From NCBI GenBank assembly GCA_903813345.2, contig CAIIXF020000002.1, positions 23,514,455 to 23,578,454 of the forward strand: a stretch of DNA of 64,000 nt, given 5' to 3'. Origin of the DNA: Owenia fusiformis (lineage: Eukaryota > Annelida > Polychaeta > Sabellida > Oweniidae). How positions within the stretch are numbered: position 1 is the stretch's first letter; each line of letters starts with the position of its first letter. Shown in pieces: positions 56,752-64,000 of this stretch. The position numbers and the translations under genes are program-made. The notes under the pieces were generated by a model. The model ran no database searches, was not told the origin of the DNA, and saw only the letters and a program-made list of their open reading frames with translations.

Positions 56752-59700
56752 TTAACCACTGCACATCAAGCATTCATCTTTGTTCTGTAGAGAGCACACC
56801 ATTGCCTCTTCATTCTTCTTGCTTTCTGATTCAGCCTTCACTTTGAGTTTGGATTTATCAACTGTGAACTGAATAGCATTGGCAGCTGGCTTTGTCCTCA
56901 AATAGTACATACCTGTTTTAAGGCCCTGGAGAATACAAGAGGATCAAGAAATTAGAAGTTATTAACTTGAAGGGATCAGGAATTCTCAATTACAACATAA
57001 GATGATCAAAAATTGAGCAGTTTATAACATGGGAGGATTAAGAAACCATCAATGTATTGTTACAGATAATGGACTTTTCGCTTCATTTACAGTTCTGGCT
57101 TTGTCATCAAGGTAAAGATTTAGTCAAGCTAGGGCTTTGAATGGGAGCTAAGAAAAGGTGGTCTCAATGGTACTACAGATAAGGTTCAATAATTAATGTG
57201 ATCAGCTGGCAAGATTGAAAGTGTGAGGCTCTGGAAATGTAAATACACTCCAACCTTAGACTCCAATACTACACTGTCCTATGCACAAAAGCTTCACGTA
57301 TGCTCACAGATTAGTAGATAATCAAACTTACAGATTTCCAGGCGAAGAAGTGCATACTAGTGAGTTTGCCATAATTTGGTTCTGCAATGTGGATGTTTAG
57401 GGACTGACTCTGATCGATGTATGCCCCTCTGTCAGCTGCCATCTGGATAACCTTTTTCTGTGAGATTTCCCACACTGTCTTGTACAGAGCCTTTAGGTCA
57501 TCGGGGATCTCATCAATGTTCTGAAATGTATATGTAATTGTGTGTATAGAATGTACACTATAAAATGCAAATTCACTCTATACATGTTATTGCTTGTAAA
57601 GCTAAAGTGATCATTTTTCACACAATCCCATCTTACTGTACATAAATAAATATCACTATTAAAATCACAAAGTAAGGGATGCCAGGTGTCAAGTCATCCA
57701 ACTATGATCTTATATCTGGTATTAACATGCAAGAGGATAAAGGCAATATCCTCAAGGAAAATATCAATATCTTCTGTGTGACATCAATATTTTTCCATGT
57801 GACATGCCCTATATTCTAATCTAAGTGTAACGAATGGGGAATATCAACATGTTAATATTAAACTTTTCCAGTTTTACCTAAGTTCTAAAATTACAGTCTA
57901 TAATTATACATCTCCCTTTAGGCAATTAATACATGGAAAACATAGATATGTCAAACATATGTATGTGTATGACTAGCACATACCTGTATTGAGCCATTGG
58001 CCGCAATCATCTTGTTCTTCATGTCATCATTCCACAACCTTTTCTCAGTCAGATCATGCAGTAAATGGTGATTCACAACCTGAACAAATAGACACCAAAA
58101 TTGCATTCTGTATTTTTAATATCCTATTATCCTGCCAGTGTTGGAAATAGCCTCAACACTGGACAAATGGTGGGTCTGAATGGAAATTCTTATTTCATAC
58201 ATTGATGTGTTAAATGATATGATAAATCATTAATAGTTCAAATTGTATTTTCTTCGGTCAGGTACAACTTACAATTCATGTTACCCAGATTATCAAATAT
58301 TAATTGACATATACATGTCAACAAAAAACTGATTGTATTTTATTGCATTAATTCCACTATACTTCTGACTCCAAAATGTTCAAAAATTTATCAAAAAAAT
58401 CATCCCTTACCTGGAATTCTCCAGAGAGCACCCTTCTTGTGTAAATGTTACTCGTGTATGCCTCAATTGCCTCGTTGTTTCCGAGGATCTGAGCTGTTGA
58501 AGCTGTTGGCATAGGAGCCAGTAGCAAGCTATTCCTCACACCATATTTCTTGATATTCTCCCTAAGCCCAGCCCAGTCATGTCTGTCTGTGTCTTTGACT
58601 CCCCACATGTCGTGTTGCAGGATCTAAAATGGAACATGTTAACTTTCAATATCTTTTGAGCCCAGTAGTTGATTAGGTTAACCCCCCTATCCACCCTATC
58701 TCTAGTGAATCCCAGTGTCTTTAATAACACCATTCCTCAGAAATGAAACCGCTGTAGGAAACACCTAGTACTTATTAATTTTTCTTTGTGGTTCCAAAGG
58801 TGTTCACCCGCTATGGCTCAGTGGCAGAGAGAGTCAAAGGTTACCAATATCGCTTGGCCCCGGGTTCGATTCCCCGTTCAGACAAATTTGTTTGTGCGTT
58901 ATGTAATTCTGGGTGTTTGACTGAGTGGTTCACGACTCGTATAAAAGGCTGTGGTGTGTACCTGTATGTCTGTGTACCTGTGCACATAAAAGAACACAGG
59001 GCTCCTCCAAGGAGGGGTTTCTGGCTCTATCCTCGAGTGTAAGATACGTAAATACGGAATATACCAATGAGGTATTGCTCGCCAAATATGGCGGTAACCA
59101 AGATATAATAATAATAATAATATATACGGGTTTTATTGTACATAGTCTAATACATAGTCTTGAATTTTATCTAGTTACACTCAGTTTACAGGATTGTGCT
59201 GGACCTGTAGAGTTGGGCTCCTAAGGTTTAGCACTTCACACCCTTCTTTTCTCAAAAATTCCCAGCTGGGTGCAAACAGATTCTCAAACAGGTGCTCCAG
59301 TTAATTTGAAATTCCCAAGAAGGTGCAAGGTAACTTTCCAATTTTCAAAATAGTTGCAAGTTAGTTTTCCTATTCTAAAAAAAGTTAAAAGTAACTTTCT
59401 AGTTACAATGCTTGAGAAATACTTAGACATTTTTACTTACATTTTTGCTTACTGGTGATCCCTCATAAGTCTCATATGGTCCTTTTTCTTTGGCTAGCTC
59501 ACAACTTGCAGTGAGTGCAGCGAAGTAAATAGTCTCAAAGATCTGTTTGTTAAGCTCTGTTGCTTGAGGACTATCAAACGGGTACCTAAATAAATATAAT
59601 AAAAATCATCAAGAAATGATTAAGGGAATAATCTTAGAAAATATTTTCTACAATGCAAATTGTGTCTCTGATGACTTGCATTGACAGCCTTCTTGACTGC

Positions 59701-62700
59701 CACAATATAAATTTTCTCAACAAACTTCAGTGTATGTAAGTTTAGTATGTGAATGATTGTGATTTCCCCGCAAATGTCAGTGAATTCTAACTTCAGTGTA
59801 AAGCATATTATTTCACATTTGATATTCACTCAGTTGTATGCATTTTAGAATTGGTCGATACAAATCAGATCCAACTTGAGCATTCTTGGCATGAATATCA
59901 CATAGAGACATATTAATTTTATGCCAATCATTGTTCAGCTCTATTTATTAATCTAATAACAAAGTAAACAAGGCATTAACATGCAAAATGTCACCACCTG
60001 CCATTTGATACAGATACCAAACACCAACCACTGAACACCATCCATAAAAAGGTTGGAGATTAAAACAATATGTCATTAAAAGTATACCTCATGAGAATGA
60101 AAGCATCTGCAAGACCTTGAACTCCAATTCCAATAGGTCTGTGTCGCATGTTAGACGTCTTGGCCTGAAACATCGAAACATTTTGACATTAATTTTAAGG
60201 AAATAACATGCATCAGTGTTATCATCCATCCAAGAGTTAAAGAAGGGAATACATCCAAAGGTCAAGTTTTGAAAGAACGAAGTCAATTTTGTTTGAGAGG
60301 GGGGTAAATGGCAAATTTCCATTTCATTTTTCCAGTTTTCAATATTTTGACACCATCCTTGATGCAACTGGATTTCAGCATTGTCTTATAGGGAAGAAAT
60401 CAAGTCTTTGGTCCTGGACATGAATTACTACTTTTTCAGATTAGATACAAGAAAAAATTCAACTGTTCTTTGATATTTCTCAAATGACACGACACGACAA
60501 AGGACACGACTGGTACTCCAGAGGGTCATCTTTACATGGAGGTTCATCTTTACATGGAGGTTCATCTTTACATGGAGGTTCATCTTTATATGGAGGTTCA
60601 TCTTTACATGGAGGTTCATCTTTACATGGAGGTTCATCTTTACATGGAGGTTCATCTTTACATGGAGGTTCATCTTTATATGGAGGTTCATCTTTACATG
60701 GAGGGTCATCTTTACATGGCGGGTCATCTTTACATGGATGTTCATCTTTACATGGAGGTTCATCTTTACACGGAGGTTCATTTTACATTGAGGTTCATCT
60801 ATGAATCTTTGGGTGTTTCCTCCTCTTAAAAAACTCTTTAGAATGATTGATAAAATGAATACTTACCTCAGGCACAGGGTAATAGTTGATATCTATGATT
60901 TTATTGAGATTCCTTGTGATCACTTTTGTGACTTCTACTAGTTTCGCGAAATCATAGGTCTGGTCTGGTTTCACAAATCTGTTGAGAGCTATTGAGGCAA
61001 GGTTACACACCGCAACCTGTAAAAATTATTAATTGTTAATATTATTTTTTAATCAATAGGCTTATGTATAATAAATAGTAGAATTAAGCCATTTTCATTT
61101 TTATGATAGGTCCTGGTTCATTTTGATAACAATGATCCTAGAGATTTCATGTTATATGTTACATGTGTCAAATTGGAGAGGGAACTTCAGAAGATCGAAT
61201 CATTTGGACATCTTCAAAAAAATCAACAGGGAACTGAGTTACATTTGCATTTCAATCATTTGAGAGAAAGGGTCATAGGAAGAAAATTGCCCTAACCTAG
61301 TCATAGATGAAATATAGGTACACCATAGGCATTGTTCATCAGAAAGTATAAATACGGGAAAAAGTGCTGCAATTTGGGGGTTTTATTAGAAGATTCAACA
61401 TACCTCATCTGGACTACTGTATTCCACTATTTCTGTACAAAGATTACTGCATTTAATTGTTCCCAAGTTCTGTTGGTTAGATTTTCCATTACATGCGTCC
61501 TTATATAACATGTAGGGAGTTCCTGTTTCTGTCTGTGATTCTATGATAGCGTACCACAGTTTCTGGGCTTTGATGGTTTTGCGTCCCTTACCCTCCTTTT
61601 CATATCTGGAAATTTAGTTTTCATATTAAAATTCAGTTTCCAAAATGTAAACACTTGGACCATTTTCCTGCATGATTAAATATCATTATTTCCATATGCG
61701 AAAGCAAGTTTCACAGCAGGCATAAAAACCTGTTGAAAATCAATCTTTTATACCTGTTGATTATTGAAAAATTTGAATTCTGAAAAATAACATATTTTTA
61801 ATATTTTTTACAGTTTTTGACATTTTACACAGAATTTCTCAAACCAAAAAATACTTGTCAGTTGTCACTTTTTTTTTTACTCACTGTGTATATTTTTCTT
61901 CAAACTCCTTGCCCCAGCAATCGGACAGTCCCTTGCACTCGTTAGGGCACATGAGGGTCCAGTCACCATTCTCCTCTACACGCTTCATGAACAAATCTGG
62001 AATCCAGAGGGCATAGAAGAGATCCCTAGCACGCTGCTCCTCCTTTCCGTGATTCTTTCTGGCATCCAAGAATTCAAAGATGTCATTATGCCATGGCTCG
62101 AGGTAGATAGCAAAGGCACCTGGTCTCTGAAAGTCACAAGGAATAGGATTTTATTACTGAGTGTTTTAAGGCCTAATGAAAAAAAAATAGTGCTCAATTC
62201 TACAATTTAGAAATAGTTGATAAACTGTCATCATTTTTACAATTGAAATATTGTTTTTAATCAAGAATAAGAGAACACTGATAGTATCATAGTATCTTGG
62301 AGGCTGTCACTGACATCTATTGTGGGTTTGATATGAGAAGTTCTGTTTAGATTTGAGAAAACATATTTTATTTACATACAAATTGAATATAAAAGGAAAA
62401 GATTTCAACAGCAGACAATAGCTTTTTTACAAAAAATTCAGTGAAAAAATGCTGCAATAAAATGCAAAATTTCACATTTTGGCTTGCAGAATTTTAATTT
62501 TTTCTTTTGCATTTTGTAGCGCAGAATTCTAGTAACTGTGAATTAACAACCATTTAAATGTTGAAATAAAATTAAAATTTCCAATAAATATGCCTGTTGT
62601 TTTTTCAAAGTGTCAGAAAGCTGAATGTCAATGAATGAACTGTAGTCTTCTTCTTAAAATGCTTTTATAGACTCATTTCAAATGAATGACTTACCTTATT

Positions 62701-63947
62701 ACCACCTTGGTCCACATATCTAGCAGTGTTGTTGTATACACGCAACATTGGCAGCAGCCCATTGGATGTCCCATTGGTCTGTAAACAAACAAACATTGGA
62801 TTAAAGAAATGATTTGGAATTATGAGCAATAATCTTGCTTAATTGGACATTTTACATAGAGTACATGTACTGGCTTAATTGGACATTTTACATATACCGT
62901 ATTATCTCTATTAAACGCACAGTGCGCTTAGCAAATTCCCGTGGGGGAGAGGTTTCAAGCAGCTAAATCCTCAGGAATTCTAAAAAATTATGATGGTGGG
63001 CAATAATGAGTGAAAATTTACTTCTATACCTAAAATGGATCAAATATAGTAGATATGTGCGTTTATTAGAGAGAATATGCTATATGTTATGTTTTTACCT
63101 TGAATTGTGAGCTCCTAGACGACAAATTTAGTATATAAATACACTATTGTGTGTTATTTACACGAACACCTGAAGAAATTTCTTACGTTGCATGATGGGA
63201 AATATGCTATATGTTATGTTTTTACCTTGAATTGTGAGCTCCTAGACGACAAATTTAGTATATAAATACACTATTGTGTGTTATTTACACGAACACCTGA
63301 AGAAATTTCTTACGTTGCATGATGGGAAATTGTGACGTCATGAATCATGATGCATTATTTTAACGAACGGTGAAAATACTCTATTATCGCCCACAATGTT
63401 TTTTTTATTACAGCTTCGTCAGATCTCAATATTATCTGGACAGGACTTTCTAACCTGGGACAAAAAGTCGGGTGTGCGTTTATTAGAGAGTGTGCGTTTA
63501 ATAGAGATAATACGGTAGTACATGTACTGGCTTAATTGGACATTTAACAAATAGTACATGTACTGGCTTAATTGGACATTTTACATATAGAACATGTACT
63601 GGCTTACATACTGATCAAGACATTTTTCACCTTAACATGGCTTACATTAATTTCATAAGCACAAACACTGATAAAAGCTGCAAATGAGATCTGATTTTAT
63701 CAGCATCAAAACCACAAATCATCTGATATAGTCAGACTCAGTGGGTCAGCAAGAGTGACGGAGACTAAGGATGTATGTGGCCTGTTTGTATGTCAAGTAA
63801 CTCACCCCAGCAATGTATGATCCCGTTGATCTAATACAGTGTACATTCAGGCCGATACCACCAGCACACTTTGAAATCAGGGCACATTTCTTCAGAGTAT
63901 CATAGATTCCTTCAATACTGTCAGAATCCATTGTCAACAAGAAACAA
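56752..63947 (-). CDS. RRM1: Ribonucleoside-diphosphate reductase large subunit, C-terminal 570 residues (partial)
   Basis: Class Ia ribonucleotide reductase R1, which makes deoxyribonucleotides from ribonucleoside diphosphates together with the R2 subunit. Eleven minus-strand exons in gene order: 63806-63947, 62695-62778, 61885-62126, 61404-61605, 60867-61016, 60088-60164, 59441-59585, 58411-58623, 57984-58079, 57332-57520, 56752-56925. All have canonical borders and matching phases; the stop is TAA. The first exon starts at the CFLL cysteine (Cys218 of the mammalian enzyme), so about the first 217 residues lie beyond the window. Active-site residues are intact: the radical Cys with Asn and Glu in [10 protein letters not shown], the partner Cys in VAVCNLAS, and [15 protein letters not shown]. 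The C-terminal redox pair is CLMC in the last six residues. It reads as a slowly evolving functional copy. Confidence 0.97.
58805..59130 (+). mobile_element. tRNA-derived SINE in an RRM1 intron
   Basis: A box TGGCTCAGTGG at 58814-58824 and B box GGTTCGATTCC at 58863-58873 give a pol III promoter of tRNA type. A body with TGCACATAAAAGAACACAGG follows, and the element ends in an ATA-repeat tail (59103-59125). It lacks a foldable mature tRNA. Confidence 0.85.
60526..60795. repeat. 18-bp minisatellite in an RRM1 intron
   Basis: About 15 copies of CATCTTTACATGGAGGTT, with a few variants (TATA for TACA, a GGGTC variant). Because 18 is a multiple of 3 and the unit lacks stops, long repetitive open frames appear on both strands; they are not genes. 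Confidence 0.95.
62860..62896. repeat. ~37-bp satellite unit, left of the MITE
   Basis: Contains GTACTGGCTTAATTGGACAT, found again to the right of the MITE; a partial preceding unit begins near 62837. Confidence 0.8.
62897..63515. mobile_element. MITE with CCGTATTATCTC ends in an RRM1 intron
   Basis: Ends CCGTATTATCTCTATTAAAC and inverse, flanked by TA. Inside is a direct tandem duplication with 127-bp period (63074-63330) whose two copies are nearly identical. It sits within a run of ~37-bp repeats that continues on both sides. Pogo/Tc1-like ends are inferred from the TA target. Confidence 0.85.
63074..63330. repeat. 127-bp direct tandem duplication inside the MITE
   Basis: Two near-identical consecutive copies, each starting at AATATGCTATATG and ending near GCATGATGGGAA. 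The near identity points to a recent duplication. Confidence 0.9.
63516..63605. repeat. ~37-bp satellite units, right of the MITE
   Basis: Two full and one partial copy of the same unit (GTACTGGCTTAATTGGACAT), showing that the MITE landed in a pre-existing minisatellite. Confidence 0.8.
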
Positions 63948-64000
63948 CTGAAACCAAAGATAAACAGATAAGTATTTAGATAAATATAAGTGTAAGTTCC

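Noticed and set aside
58805-58885. Functional tRNA gene
   Set aside because: A and B boxes are present but the arms do not pair as a tRNA and the unit continues into a SINE body with an ATA tail.
60428-60829. Repetitive proteins of about 100 residues on both strands
   Set aside because: They are translations of the 18-bp minisatellite inside an RRM1 intron.

Overview
The window is nuclear DNA of an invertebrate animal. The genes are split by GT-AG introns into many short exons, the background is AT-rich, and more than half of the sequence is repeats and transposon debris. A family 9 cellulase with introns, an Ebony-like carrier/acyltransferase gene, an HHIP-like protein and a nearly vertebrate-like RRM1 together suggest a marine invertebrate. 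The repeat types (tRNA-derived SINEs, TA-flanked CAGGGTG mariner elements, many foldback elements, gacggacagacgg-type repeat ends) lean me towards a mollusc, brachiopod or other lophotrochozoan, but I cannot fix the species or phylum.

Layout. 1-20.6 kb: no convincing gene; three copies of one foldback family (CACTGGTGATCC ends), a second long palindrome (14.0-14.5 kb), two TA-flanked mariner-type elements (11.65 and 18.8 kb) and many older repeats. 20.6-26.5 kb, plus strand: a GH9 endoglucanase in at least nine exons, with a signal peptide, an unrecognised helical N-terminal module and a Thr-rich linker before the catalytic domain. 26.5-41.5 kb: transposon territory with a mariner relic, two neighbouring ~4 kb foldback structures, minisatellites and several snap-back hairpins. 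41.6-44.4 kb, plus strand: a three-exon gene with a peptidyl-carrier domain followed by an AANAT-like domain, the arrangement of the C-terminal part of Ebony, but with no adenylation domain visible upstream. 46.6-52.8 kb, plus strand: an HHIP-like gene (signal peptide, folate-receptor-like domain, GSDH beta-propeller) whose exon phases lead on to a von Willebrand factor A domain; the VWA exon carries an apparent 1-bp frameshift and then runs into a foldback element. 52.8-55.5 kb: a striking nested palindromic array of five ~490-bp units. 56.75 kb to the window end, minus strand: the C-terminal ~570 residues of ribonucleotide reductase large subunit RRM1 in 11 exons, with the amino end beyond the right edge; its introns hold a SINE, an 18-bp minisatellite and a MITE inserted into another minisatellite.

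The genes are unrelated single loci and I see no sign that they act in one pathway. Exon joins were checked by hand for splice sites and reading phase, not by transcript evidence. The points most worth a second look are the helical module on the cellulase and its drifted splice donor, the apparent A-domain-free Ebony-like gene, the HHIPL-VWA joining with its frameshift, and the foldback families.
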